From: a virus | Length of the DNA stretch: 64,000 nt | IMG/VR virus record: IMGVR_UViG_3300046507_000773 | Coordinates: 124,001 to 188,000 of that record | Strand: one strand, 5' to 3' | Shown: one piece after another, positions 32,664 through 41,707 of the stretch | How positions within the stretch are numbered: the stretch's first letter is position 1 | Layout: each line of letters starts with the position of its first letter | Program-made: the position numbers and the translations under genes | Notes under the pieces: generated by a model | What the model was told of the DNA's origin: nothing | Database searches by the model: none | What the model saw: only the letters and a program-made list of their open reading frames with translations

Positions 32664-34844
32664 ATGGGTAACATGTCGGACCAGAACCCCTTTGTATTAC
32701 CGATCGATCAGTATAAACGCGATATTGACGTCATCAAGCATTACGTGCATCAAACCTCGCGTTACATCAGCTTGCGTACCGGCTGCGACTTGCGTAAGGC
32801 AGTCGACTATGTCCGCAACGTTTTGAAGCCTGGTGGCAAACATGCACTGCGCGACCCCATCGTCAAGATGCTCGAGCGTGGTGCAAATGGTGACCGCGAT
32901 TACGCGCAAACCACGTTGTCGCAATTCCTGCAAGAAGTCATCGCTGATGAAAGCCTCATCGCGCCGACCCTGACGGTGTACCATCCGCGTCACAAGAAAC
33001 GCTCGTTCCTTGTCGACTTCGTGGATCAAAACATCGCCAAGCGTAACAAGAACAAGAAGTTGAAGTTCTCTGCCAAGATGGCAGGTGACAATGTTTTGGC
33101 AGGTATTATGGACAACCGCCAGAACAACAACAAGACGAGCAACAACTCGTTGTCCGGTGCCCACGTCTCGTACTCCACTCCCCTGGCGAACAAGACTGCG
33201 CACAGTACCTTGACCTCGACTTGTCGCACCACATCGGGTTACGGTAACGCCAACAACGAAAAGCTTCTGGACGGTAACCGGCATTACCACAGCCCGGACA
33301 TCGTTCGCAACAACATCATCTCCATCGTCTACCACAGCAACTACGACCAGATCGAGTTGGCGATGGAAAAGTTCGGGATTCGTCATCCGACTGTCGATGA
33401 AGTCATGGAGTGCATCACGTACTCGACCAACCTCTACTGGCGCGCCCCACGTGACCTGGAGGACATCCGTAAGACTGTGGAATGCTTGACGCCTATCCAG
33501 CGCTCGGCTTTCACTTATACGGGTGACATGTATCACCTCATGAAGTTCAACGAAGAAATGATGCGTGGCTTCGTTTCCAAGTTGTCCCAGCGTGCGACCT
33601 GGGAACATCCAGACGCCGACAATGCTTTCGCTACCCTGCCGGAAACCTATGTTCACCTGGCGGTGCAGATCTGCGAAGACTTCATGAAGGGCAACGAGAT
33701 CGACAAGAAGAACCGTACCATCATCAAGAAGGGTAAGGAAGTCGATCCGGTGCAAGGACCTATCTGGTTCCGCATCGCTGCAGCAACTGCGCAAAACATC
33801 AACGACACGCTCGAAGAGCATCGTGAAATGATTCGCGCCTTCTGGGTAACGCCCAATGTCCCGGCAAGTCTCGCACACTTCCCCGACAGTATCCGTCGCT
33901 CGGCAATCATGAGTGATACGGACTCGACCATCTTCACCGTGCAAGACTGGGTGATCTGGCACGAGAACGGCCTGTCGTTCAGCCCGAAAGCCAACGGTGT
34001 GGCAGCAACCATGATTTTCCTGGCATCGCAAACCATCACCCACGTGCTGGCCAAGATGTCTGCTAATATGGGCATCGAACGCGATCGTCTGTTTAAGATC
34101 GCCATGAAGAACGAGTACAAGTTCGACGTCTTCGTTCCGACCCAGGTGGCAAAGCACTACTTCGCACAGATCGGCTGCCAAGAAGGTAACCTCTACGAGA
34201 AGTACGATACCGAGATCAAGGGTGTGCACCTGAAGAACTCGAACGTTTCCAAAGCCATCATGAAGCAGGCCGAGGAACTGATGCAGCACATCATGAATAC
34301 CGTCATCCGTGGCGAACTCATCGATTTGCGCGCCATCCTGAAACAAGTCGCCGACACCGAGCGAGGCATTGTGGACGCCATCCGTACCGGCAGCCACGAG
34401 TACTTCAAGTTCCTCAACATCAAAACCCCGGACTCGTACACCAAGGGTGAAGATGAATCGGCTTACCAAAGCTACCTGCTCTGGGAAGAAGTGTTTGCAC
34501 CAAAGTACGGCAATACCCTGCCCCCGCCTTACACTGCGATTAAAGTCTCGGTTGATCTGGATAAGCCTTTCCTGACCAATCAGTGGCTCGCCGCAATGCA
34601 GGACAAGGAACTGGCAGAACGCATGAAAGCATGGATCAAAAAGACTGGCAAGAAGGGTTTCACGACCATGAACCTGCCGGCCGAAGTTGTTGCAGCTCGT
34701 GGTATTCCAGAAGAGATCTTTACCATGATCGACACCCGCAAGATCGTTTTGGGGATGACGACCGTGTTCTACATCATTCTTGAAACCTTGGGCGTCTACA
34801 TGTTGAACGGTAAAACCACCCGCCTTTGCATGGATGAACATTAA
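32664..34844 (+). CDS. Family B DNA polymerase, C-terminal (palm/thumb) part
   Basis: This 726-residue protein has polymerase motif B as NNKTSNNSLSGAHVS (K157 to G165, compare K-x3-NSxYG) and motif C as MSDTDSTIF (D418, D420). Before motif B a KxxxDNRQ-type helix leads in, as in B-family fingers. No exonuclease motif and no motif A (DxxSLYP) are visible in the first 150 residues. The enzyme therefore appears split, with exonuclease and motif A carried by another polypeptide outside this window. It would replicate the phage genome inside the phage nucleus. The ribosome binding site is AGAGGAGTCGTAAGA. Confidence 0.85.
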   Translation: MGNMSDQNPFVLPIDQYKRDIDVIKHYVHQTSRYISLRTGCDLRKAVDYVRNVLKPGGKHALRDPIVKMLERGANGDRDYAQTTLSQFLQEVIADESLIAPTLTVYHPRHKKRSFLVDFVDQNIAKRNKNKKLKFSAKMAGDNVLAGIMDNRQNNNKTSNNSLSGAHVSYSTPLANKTAHSTLTSTCRTTSGYGNANNEKLLDGNRHYHSPDIVRNNIISIVYHSNYDQIELAMEKFGIRHPTVDEVMECITYSTNLYWRAPRDLEDIRKTVECLTPIQRSAFTYTGDMYHLMKFNEEMMRGFVSKLSQRATWEHPDADNAFATLPETYVHLAVQICEDFMKGNEIDKKNRTIIKKGKEVDPVQGPIWFRIAAATAQNINDTLEEHREMIRAFWVTPNVPASLAHFPDSIRRSAIMSDTDSTIFTVQDWVIWHENGLSFSPKANGVAATMIFLASQTITHVLAKMSANMGIERDRLFKIAMKNEYKFDVFVPTQVAKHYFAQIGCQEGNLYEKYDTEIKGVHLKNSNVSKAIMKQAEELMQHIMNTVIRGELIDLRAILKQVADTERGIVDAIRTGSHEYFKFLNIKTPDSYTKGEDESAYQSYLLWEEVFAPKYGNTLPPPYTAIKVSVDLDKPFLTNQWLAAMQDKELAERMKAWIKKTGKKGFTTMNLPAEVVAARGIPEEIFTMIDTRKIVLGMTTVFYIILETLGVYMLNGKTTRLCMDEH

Positions 34845-34875
34845 TCAGTAGTACGCCTAGAAATCCATTCTGGGC

Positions 34876-34920
34876 AAGGAGAGAGCTATTCTTTGAGTAG
34901 CTCTCTCCCCATCTATGCCG
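34876..34920 (+). terminator. Hairpin terminator after the DNA polymerase gene
   Basis: GGAGAGAGCTA and TAGCTCTCTCC pair around a 9-base loop. CCATCTATGCCGT follows, a variant of the TTTATGCCG tail. Confidence 0.8.
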
Positions 34921-34949
34921 TACTTGTCCAAAACTAAACGAGGTCTACC

Positions 34950-35453
34950 ATGTCTCACATTGTCCTGGGTGAAGAACACATTGAAGTGCTCTATCTGCTC
35001 TTGAATGATGAGCACGATGCAAAGTTCTACTTCCCCCACTATCGTGCCACCTGTATCGAACTTGCTAACGCAGGTTACATGCTGGTTGAGAATCGCCGCA
35101 CAAAAGAAGAAATGATCAAGATCACTCCCGATGGTCTTCGCGCTTTCTGTCGGCATTTCGATACCAACAACGTAATGCATGCCCTCAAGAAGAAGGTGCA
35201 TCAAAAGCCTTACAGCTACGAGCATTACGACTTACTGCACAAACTGATCACCAAGAATCCGATTGCAGCAACAGATATCGACAAGCTCATCATCGCATTT
35301 GACTTGGTCAATGGCGGCTGGGCTAAGACAATCTTCACCACGAGTGGCGCCATCTACTACACCAGTACCCATCAAGGGCACCTGGCGTTCTGTCAACACT
35401 ACTCGGAGTACTCGCTTGTTCCAGCTGAAGAGAAACACCGGCTTGCAGCATAA
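34950..35453 (+). CDS. Unrecognised 167-residue protein with two similar halves (winged-helix-like)
   Basis: Each half runs helix-helix-strand and ends in a similar segment: ITPDGLRAFCRHF near residue 65 and STHQGHLAFCQHY near residue 145. The I-T-P-x-G-(L)-x-A-F pattern is common at the end of winged helix-turn-helix domains. A tandem wHTH regulator is therefore plausible, but the assignment is weak. It is flanked by terminators, so it is a single-gene unit. Confidence 0.7.
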   Translation: MSHIVLGEEHIEVLYLLLNDEHDAKFYFPHYRATCIELANAGYMLVENRRTKEEMIKITPDGLRAFCRHFDTNNVMHALKKKVHQKPYSYEHYDLLHKLITKNPIAATDIDKLIIAFDLVNGGWAKTIFTTSGAIYYTSTHQGHLAFCQHYSEYSLVPAEEKHRLAA

Positions 35454-35454
35454 C

Positions 35455-35517
35455 CCGGCATACAACCCTACCCGACTTCAAACGAGGCCGAGTAGGGTTG
35501 TGTCGGGCTTTATGCCG
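35455..35517. terminator. Bidirectional hairpin terminator between convergent genes
   Basis: CAACCCTAC (35463-35471) pairs with GTAGGGTTG (35492-35500). CGGCATAC lies before and CTTTATGCCGCC after, so both strands carry the TATGCCG tail. Confidence 0.8.
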
Positions 35518-35908
35518 CCGTATTCATGCCGGCGATCCAGCGCAGCGTCTTCAGCAGGTAACCTTCACGGTCCCATGCTGCGTTGAACGCTTCTTCGAAC
35601 GAGTACTTCTCGCCGAGCTCGGTATTGAACTCGGTGCCTTCGACGGTGTGCGAGAAACCGAAGAACACGGTGCCGTTCATCATGGTCAGGCGGCAGATCA
35701 TGGTGCGACCGTTCGGCTCCATCGAGAACGATTTCTCGGCGATCATGGACTTGAGATAGTCGGGCGTGACTTTCGGTGGCAGTTTGTCCAGCGACAGCAG
35801 GGCGATGTTGGAGACGTTACCGCCCACCATTTCAAAACGCTGTTGGAAAGCAGCGATGCGTTCTTCGCTGCTGGCGCCTGCTACGACTTTCGGATATTGA
35901 TCGGACAT
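35510..35908 (-). CDS. Phage N4 gp49 / Sf6 gp66 family protein
   Basis: The C-terminal half of this 132-residue protein follows the family pattern: RTMICRLTMMNGTVFFGFS, then an acidic/Asn segment, then EEAFNAAWDREGYLLKTLRW. Family members typically read T-x-C-x-L-x-x-x-NG ... A-x-x-x-x-W-x-x-EGYLL. The biochemical role of the family is not established. An AAGGAATCAC ribosome binding site overlaps the stop of the upstream gene, so the two are coupled. Codon bias is high. Confidence 0.8.
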   Translation of the reverse strand: MSDQYPKVVAGASSEERIAAFQQRFEMVGGNVSNIALLSLDKLPPKVTPDYLKSMIAEKSFSMEPNGRTMICRLTMMNGTVFFGFSHTVEGTEFNTELGEKYSFEEAFNAAWDREGYLLKTLRWIAGMNTAA

Positions 35909-35916
35909 GTGATTCC

Positions 35917-37011
35917 TTAAATGGTTTGGGATTTGATGGCGTCAATCTGACTTTGGACTTCGAGGTAATACTCGAGCGGCAACATCTGTTCCATGATTCG
36001 GTCCGATTCGTAACGCTGAATGGACTTGACGATCTGATTGACTTCAGTACGGTTCCTGGTACCAGGACCACCCTTGGAGGCACGGAAGAGGAAACTAATA
36101 GCGCTAAGCCTGCAAATGGTAAGCGCCCAGTCAACTTGACGAGTCGCAGCCATGCCAGGCAAGTGCATCAGTTCTTCCATGTTCTCTTTAGTAGCCATTG
36201 GTACAGTTCGCATAATGGTTACAAAGTCCCGGTAATTTTGCACAAAGTCTTTGAGGATCTTTGTGTGCACTGTGACAATTTTATCGTCGTAGTCAATTAA
36301 ATGAAAGGGGTGTTTGACTTTGTTGTAACCAAGCGGGGCACCCTTTGCCATGAAACTGATCCGGTTGAAGAGGACCACATCCAGATGTGAGAAGAGCATG
36401 TTCGGAAGAACGTACATCCGGACAAAGTGGGCCATCGACAATTCGCTCTCGCCGTACTGACCACGTTCCATCCATTCGTTGCGACGAAACGCCCGGTACT
36501 GGACCATCAGCATCGGGATGTTGATCGCAATCACGGCCATCCCGGATTCCACGCCAGTCGTGCGACCATCTGGGATATTAATACCGGTGTCTGAAATAGG
36601 ATGACTAAGAGCGCGTACCGGACAGACATTCTGCCAGTTGCGGTTGGCCTCGAAGATATCGAAGTAGTCCGTGTGAGCGATGAGGATCTCCGGGCAGTCT
36701 TTGCCGTAGAAGACGCCATCGAAGACTTCGCCCTTACTTACGGACGATGTCATTTTTAATGCCCTCGCAGTATTTAATGAAACCGCATCGACGTTGGCGT
36801 AGTAACGTTCGAGGTTGTGCGAGAGCGGGATATTGATGGAGTGCATCAATCGCACCAGGAAATGGTGGTTGACCACAGCCGTGGGATTCTTGCGGTAGTA
36901 ACTTAAGACAGTTCCCAGGTTCTGCTTCAAGCCAGCGCGCACGTACTTCCAGCCGGAAGCAGTGACGACTCCTTGCGGCACGGGGGACTCAGAAGAGAAA
37001 AGCTTGTACAT
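35917..37011 (-). CDS. Unrecognised 364-residue protein
   Basis: It lies upstream of the gp49-like gene on the same strand, 8 bases apart. The sequence has mixed strands and helices, Tyr- and Arg-rich, with no catalytic motif I recognise. Its codons are less biased than those of its partner. It is divergent from the candidate chimallin gene. Function unknown; conservation in related phages would be the first clue. Confidence 0.8.
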   Translation of the reverse strand: MYKLFSSESPVPQGVVTASGWKYVRAGLKQNLGTVLSYYRKNPTAVVNHHFLVRLMHSINIPLSHNLERYYANVDAVSLNTARALKMTSSVSKGEVFDGVFYGKDCPEILIAHTDYFDIFEANRNWQNVCPVRALSHPISDTGINIPDGRTTGVESGMAVIAINIPMLMVQYRAFRRNEWMERGQYGESELSMAHFVRMYVLPNMLFSHLDVVLFNRISFMAKGAPLGYNKVKHPFHLIDYDDKIVTVHTKILKDFVQNYRDFVTIMRTVPMATKENMEELMHLPGMAATRQVDWALTICRLSAISFLFRASKGGPGTRNRTEVNQIVKSIQRYESDRIMEQMLPLEYYLEVQSQIDAIKSQTI

Positions 37012-37217
37012 GACGGCTGCCTAGTTATGTTAGAGGGATGTTAGCATAAAATGACAGGGCTTGTTGGGCCAGTCCTTGTCTCTTTATTAGAAGGAGAAAT
37101 AAAAGAAGAGATCAATCGTCCGCCGCATGGGTAGAATTGATCTTGGAATTTTTTACTCACATGCACCTATGGTATAGAACGAGATCTCAAAGTCTTGGGC
37201 TAAACCAAACCGCCGAG

Positions 37218-37248
37218 TTGAAACATACTTGGCGGGGCGGCGTATAAT
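37218..37248 (+). promoter_or_regulatory. Possible host-type sigma-70 promoter
   Basis: TTGAAA (37218-37223) and a perfect TATAAT (37243-37248) are separated by 19 bases, slightly longer than the optimum. It lies about 130 bases before the candidate chimallin start, in a 369-base gap that holds no ORF. A host-type promoter on a phage that carries its own polymerase would be unusual, so chance occurrence is possible. Confidence 0.3.
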
Positions 37249-37284
37249 GCATACCGTGGGTTATGTTGGATTCCAAGATTTTTC

Positions 37285-37298
37285 AAACCCATATCACG
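37285..37298 (+). promoter_or_regulatory. Candidate early promoter, CATATCAC motif
   Basis: AAACCCATATCACG is followed by AACTTGAAATTGTA, nearly the same as the TATTTGAATTGTA that follows the motif at 45605. It lies about 85 bases before the candidate chimallin gene. Confidence 0.5.
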
Positions 37299-37380
37299 AA
37301 CTTGAAATTGTAGTAGCAATGCTTCGATTTCAACATGTTTGCGCAAACATTTATTAATAGAAAAGAAAGGTAACACTATC

Positions 37381-39384
37381 ATGGCCGTACAAGGTAAAGA
37401 CGATCCGAAGAAGAACACCACTGGCTTCGGTTCCAACCAGCAGCAGCAAACCGCCATGGGCGCCAGCTTCGAGCGCGCTCGTGAAAACCAGCAACCCAAC
37501 CAGAACGAAAGCATGAACAACAACTTCGGCTCGAACACCACCGGCAACGACGACGGCATGTGGTCCTTCCTGAACCCGTCCGCAAACGGCCTGTACACCG
37601 TCACCGACACCGCCGCCGGCGAAGCCCTGTCCAAGCTGGACAAGGCCCTGGGCGAGATCTACAAGAGCGCCAACCCGGCGATCCAGATCACCACGCTGCC
37701 GCTGTCGATGGAAGCGAACCAGATGCTGAACATCGACACGCTGGTCGTCATCACCCGCCTGACCAACGTGCCGCAGGCCGGCATCGCCTACCACCCGATC
37801 CTGATCGCTTCCTCGATCCCGAAGATCGAAGACGCAGTCGTCCAGGTCAACGGCGTGAACACCAACGAAACCCGCGTCGAAGGCGACGTGGCTGACGACG
37901 TCTTCCACGAAGCCGTCTTCAACGAAGTGCGCCGCCTGTTCCCGAACGACCAGGTCACCATCACCCTGGGCGAAGTGCTGCCGCGCGTCTTCAACTTCGA
38001 CGACAAGGACGCCGTCCAGAAAGTCGCACGCAATGCCTCGATGGCCGGCGCCGTGACCCTGCAGAAACTGGTGCCGGGCTGGAGCGACCTGAACCTGGCG
38101 AACGTCAAGAAGGACTCGAGCCTGACCCTGCGCTCGAACTACGGCCAGCCGAACGAAAACAACCGCGTCGGCCTGCCGGTCCGCTCGGACGTCGTCGTGT
38201 CCCTGACCGCCGAGCCGCTGAACCAGAACCAAGGCCAGCAGCGCCGTTCGGTCGTGCAGACCCGTTCCCGCGAAGTCTCGCGTGTCCAGGCCTTCGTCGA
38301 TCTGGTCTGGGCGCCGACCACCGGTCCGCGCAATCCGTTCTTCAATGCGCAGATGAACCAGCAGCCGGCATTCGGCCAGCCGGTGCAGCAGACCAACCCG
38401 CACCAGCGTTACATCCCGCGCATCGTCGTGACCGGCCTGTCGACCCAGAACCCGCCGACCACCGCCATGCAGCTGCTGTCGGCCCTGCTGTCGTCGTACA
38501 TCAGCGAAGAAGGTCACTGGGTCCACGCGTTCCAGCCGCGTACCTACCGTTCGGGCTCGAAAGAGATCGACATGCACGACATCGGCGCGCTCGCTATCGA
38601 AGCCAACTTCGAGAACGATCCGTCCGGCCTGGGCCAGCGTGTGGACACCAGCCTGGAAACCTTCCAGCCGATGCTCGCCGATTACCTGGCGGCCATCATC
38701 CGTCCTGACCCGATCATCTCGGTCGACGTCGACGAATGCGGCCCGGACAGCTGGTACAACGGCTTCCTGCCGATGGCAGCTGAAGGTCAACAGGAAGCGC
38801 TGGACGAACTGTTCAACGCATGGAACATCCTGACCAACGGCCGCTTCGCCATCAACTGGGAAAAAGCGCAGTACAACGGCCAGATCTGCACCGACGAGAA
38901 CAACCGCATCCACCTGGGTTACTACCTGGACGCGGAAGGCAACCGTCGCGACCTGCGCGAAATCGACTACCTGGCTGTGCTGAACCGTTTCGGCGGCGGC
39001 ACCGACCACGACATCGTCAAGCGCTGGTCCGACTCGTTCATCGACGGTACCGATCCGCTGCTGAAGCGTCTGGAAAACCGCAAGAAGATCATCGACATGA
39101 TGACGCAGAACACCGCGGTGTACACGGGCTTCGCTCGTCGCATCTCCTTCGCGCACGTCCTGATGCAAGTCGGCGCCAAGTCGGCCAAGGAAGCCGGCCT
39201 GGACTTCCGTACCATCTCGAGCCACGCTCAGCTGAAGACCAACGAACGCGCCTCCGGCAACTTCGACAACCTGATGATGTCGGGCAGCCAGAGCTCGGGC
39301 CTGTTCGGCCGCACCTCGTTCGGTCAAGCGTCGAACAACTTCGGCTCGAACCGTTCGTTCGGCTTCTCGCGCAGCAGCTTCTAA
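37381..39384 (+). CDS. Candidate phage nuclear shell protein (chimallin, phiKZ gp54 position)
   Basis: This 667-residue protein has codon bias among the strongest in the window, pointing to very high expression. It lies immediately upstream of an RNA polymerase beta-prime gene, as gp54 precedes gp55 in phiKZ. It has a disordered Gln/Asn-rich N-terminus (to about residue 58), a folded core, and a flexible Ser/Phe/Gly tail with FG pairs (LFGRTSFGQ, FGFSRSSF). Chimallin monomers (about 600-630 residues) use flexible terminal segments to join into a sheet enclosing phage DNA. The start at 37381 follows GAAAGGTAACACTATC; an upstream in-frame start at 37339 has no binding site. The call rests on position, size and character. 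Confidence 0.65.
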   Translation: MAVQGKDDPKKNTTGFGSNQQQQTAMGASFERARENQQPNQNESMNNNFGSNTTGNDDGMWSFLNPSANGLYTVTDTAAGEALSKLDKALGEIYKSANPAIQITTLPLSMEANQMLNIDTLVVITRLTNVPQAGIAYHPILIASSIPKIEDAVVQVNGVNTNETRVEGDVADDVFHEAVFNEVRRLFPNDQVTITLGEVLPRVFNFDDKDAVQKVARNASMAGAVTLQKLVPGWSDLNLANVKKDSSLTLRSNYGQPNENNRVGLPVRSDVVVSLTAEPLNQNQGQQRRSVVQTRSREVSRVQAFVDLVWAPTTGPRNPFFNAQMNQQPAFGQPVQQTNPHQRYIPRIVVTGLSTQNPPTTAMQLLSALLSSYISEEGHWVHAFQPRTYRSGSKEIDMHDIGALAIEANFENDPSGLGQRVDTSLETFQPMLADYLAAIIRPDPIISVDVDECGPDSWYNGFLPMAAEGQQEALDELFNAWNILTNGRFAINWEKAQYNGQICTDENNRIHLGYYLDAEGNRRDLREIDYLAVLNRFGGGTDHDIVKRWSDSFIDGTDPLLKRLENRKKIIDMMTQNTAVYTGFARRISFAHVLMQVGAKSAKEAGLDFRTISSHAQLKTNERASGNFDNLMMSGSQSSGLFGRTSFGQASNNFGSNRSFGFSRSSF

Positions 39385-39412
39385 GCGGCGACGCCACTGA
39401 CGTGGTAACATG

Positions 39413-39448
39413 AATAAGGGGGGCTTCGGCTCCCCTTATTTTTTTCTG
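39413..39448 (+). terminator. TTCG-loop hairpin terminator
   Basis: ATAAGGGGGGC-TTCG-GCTCCCCTTAT and a T-run follow the candidate chimallin gene. The core is the same as the terminator at 32120. It would let the shell gene be transcribed far above the polymerase gene that follows. Confidence 0.9.
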
Positions 39449-39460
39449 TGTTTTAAGTTC

Positions 39461-39475
39461 AAGGAGGATATCATC
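39461..39475 (+). promoter_or_regulatory. Strong ribosome binding site pointing to an AUC start codon
   Basis: AAGGAGG (39461-39467) is followed after five bases by ATC at 39473, in frame with the beta-prime gene. No ATG, GTG or TTG lies in frame at a usable distance. Confidence 0.55.
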
Positions 39476-40954
39476 GGTATCTCACTAGAACTTGTCAATT
39501 TCAATACTTTGTTTCGGCAAGGGTCTCGTAAAGAGAAGTTGATCATCAACGACTTCGACAATACGAGTACCGAGCAAAGGAAGATCTTCGACAAGATTAT
39601 CTATACCGAGTACGACAACGCTGACTTGCTGAGCAACCTGCCCACTTGCGAATGCGGTCACTTGTACGGACAGCACCTCGAACATGTAACGTGTACCGTG
39701 TGTAACTCCGAAGTTCTTGCGCCGCTCGAGCAAGACCTAGAGCCTGTTGTGTGGATGCGTTCACCCAACGGTGTTGCAGACCTGATTAACCCGAGTGCCT
39801 GGGCGATGATGTCCAAGCGCTTCGAACGACAAAGCTTTGACTTTGTACGCTTCTTCGCAGATCGCGATTATCGGCCGAATGTAAAAGATCCGGACGCGCT
39901 GCCTGAGGTACTGAGTTGGGGCATCCCGCGCGGGTACAACAGTTTCGTCGAAAACTTCGACATCCTGATGAACCTGTTCTTTGAATCGAAGCACTTCCGT
40001 CTGCGTAAAGGCGAACGGGACGATTTCCGAATCCTTCTTGAGAGGTATCGGGATTGCTTCTTCTGCGAGTTCTTGCCACTACCTAATCGCTCGGTCCTCG
40101 TGATCGAGAAGACGAACGTGGGCAAGTACGTGGATGATACGATTCCTGGTGTGATCGACGCAATCTACACCATGATCGGCATCGACGCACCGATGTCAGG
40201 CCACAGCGTCCGTGTTAAGGAAAACCGGACGATCAAGACCATCATCCAGCTCAACGACTTCAGCGAACAGACCATTCGGAAGAAGCTGGCAAAGAAACCT
40301 GGCGTGTTCCGCAAACACGTCTACGGTACCCGAACGCACTTTAGCTTCCGTGCGGTCATCTCGTCGAACACCAACGCGCACGACTACGACGAGTTGCACT
40401 TGCCTTGGGGCGTGGCTGTCAACCTGCTGAACTTGCACCTGCGTAATAAGCTGGACAAGATGGGTTACACGCCGAACGAAGCCCTGGCATTCCTGAACGA
40501 GTATTCGCTCAAGTACCATCCGGTGCTGGATGCTCTGTTCCAGGAACTGATCGCCGAAAGCCCGTACGTCGGTCTGCCAGTCGTGTTCCAGCGTAATCCG
40601 TCGCTGGAGCGTGGCTCGATTCAGTTCATGTTCGTGACCAAGGTTAAGCCCGATGCCGGTGTTACTACGGTTTCGCTCTCGATCTTGTCGGTGGTTGGCT
40701 TTAACGCTGACTTCGACGGCGACCAGCTGAACGGTACGCTGCTACTCGACAACTACACTGCGGAAGAAATGAAAGCTCTTGCCCCACACAAGAGCGTGTT
40801 CGACATGAACACTCCGCGTGCACCGTCGCGTAACTCGTCGATGCCGAAACCGGTTGTGGCCACCATCGCCCACTGGTATCATCTCGATGAGGACCACGTC
40901 TATGATCCGGAGAAGGCCCGGTTAATGGACGACATACCGACATTGTCGGATTAA
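39473..40954 (+). CDS. RNA polymerase beta-prime subunit, N-terminal part (non-virion set, gp55 position)
   Basis: The catalytic magnesium motif NADFDGDQ is at residues 411-418. A four-cysteine zinc site is formed by C59, C61, C74 and C77 (CECGHLYG, CTVC). A following segment (MPKPVVATIAHWY) corresponds to the bacterial SQD-hinge region, after which beta-prime is cut; the rest must come from another gene. The start is unusual: the best Shine-Dalgarno leads to ATC 39473. The only upstream ATG (39410) would translate the terminator, and the next ATG (about residue 95) would remove the zinc site. It is part of the multisubunit enzyme that would transcribe phage genes after infection. Confidence 0.88.
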   Translation: MGISLELVNFNTLFRQGSRKEKLIINDFDNTSTEQRKIFDKIIYTEYDNADLLSNLPTCECGHLYGQHLEHVTCTVCNSEVLAPLEQDLEPVVWMRSPNGVADLINPSAWAMMSKRFERQSFDFVRFFADRDYRPNVKDPDALPEVLSWGIPRGYNSFVENFDILMNLFFESKHFRLRKGERDDFRILLERYRDCFFCEFLPLPNRSVLVIEKTNVGKYVDDTIPGVIDAIYTMIGIDAPMSGHSVRVKENRTIKTIIQLNDFSEQTIRKKLAKKPGVFRKHVYGTRTHFSFRAVISSNTNAHDYDELHLPWGVAVNLLNLHLRNKLDKMGYTPNEALAFLNEYSLKYHPVLDALFQELIAESPYVGLPVVFQRNPSLERGSIQFMFVTKVKPDAGVTTVSLSILSVVGFNADFDGDQLNGTLLLDNYTAEEMKALAPHKSVFDMNTPRAPSRNSSMPKPVVATIAHWYHLDEDHVYDPEKARLMDDIPTLSD

Positions 40955-40970
40955 AAGAAAAGGAGTTCGT

Positions 40971-41597
40971 ATGGCACGCTTTTTCGTCGGCAGCGCCGAT
41001 GAATTTGAAAGCCAAACATTTGCTCCACCGCACGCTGGTACGGTAGAGTACTTGCGCGGCCAAACGGAGCAAGCAGCACACGGATGGGGTGACAACATCA
41101 CTCCATTCGCCCAGATGTTCATGGAGCGCGCTCAGCAGACATTCGACAAGTTCTACAGTTCGGATGCGCTCGCGAAAGCTCGTGCCGCACTTCGTAAGAC
41201 CGCCAACCTCTTTAAGCGCGATATCATCGTGCCGATGGAGACCATGGAGGACTTTCAGAACGCTACGCCGCGAAACCAAAGAACCATCATGGCTTTTCCG
41301 CGTTTGCGTAAGCTGTATCAGGAACAGATGTGCGATGGCTTTGAAGGTCAGTACGTTGACCTTTATCCGGGAACCATTGGCGAAAGCCATCCGGATTATC
41401 GCCGCATCTATACTGGCGAAGTGAAAGAGGACGCCGACGGCGATATCATGGTAACCCACTATATCGGCGACGAAGAAGATCTTGAAACGTATCCGGCTGA
41501 TGAAATCCATATCGACCGGGCAAACCTCTCGATTCTCGATGTCCTCATGGACGTAAGCAACAAAGATCCGTCCAATTCCTCGGGCGGCTCGCTGTAA
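40971..41597 (+). CDS. Unrecognised 208-residue protein, phiKZ gp56 position
   Basis: An AAAGGAGTTCGT ribosome binding site lies 16 bases after the polymerase gene, so the two are co-transcribed. The N-terminal 90 residues include a helical stretch (FMERAQQTFDKFYSS). The C-terminal half is acidic (KEDADGD, GDEEDLE) with a Ser/Gly tail. No domain was recognised. Confidence 0.8.
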   Translation: MARFFVGSADEFESQTFAPPHAGTVEYLRGQTEQAAHGWGDNITPFAQMFMERAQQTFDKFYSSDALAKARAALRKTANLFKRDIIVPMETMEDFQNATPRNQRTIMAFPRLRKLYQEQMCDGFEGQYVDLYPGTIGESHPDYRRIYTGEVKEDADGDIMVTHYIGDEEDLETYPADEIHIDRANLSILDVLMDVSNKDPSNSSGGSL

Positions 41598-41602
41598 TGA
41601 AA

Positions 41603-41636
41603 GGCACTCCGCCCATTGGCGGGGTGCTTTTTTATC
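41603..41636 (+). terminator. Hairpin terminator
   Basis: GGCACTCCGCC and GGCGGGGTGC pair around CATT and are followed by TTTTTTATCCCGG. Confidence 0.85.
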
Positions 41637-41707
41637 CCGGCTTTACTTTCTTTTCTTCTTTGCTTTGATGGTATGTTCAGTAAAATCCTACCAAAGTGAG
41701 GAATAGC

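Noticed and set aside
37354-39411. A 685-codon minus-strand open frame opposite the candidate shell gene
   Set aside because: Antisense shadow of a strongly codon-biased gene, without a ribosome binding site.
39410-39472. ATG 39410 as start of the RNA polymerase beta-prime gene
   Set aside because: It would translate the TTCG terminator hairpin and T-run, and no ribosome binding site precedes it.
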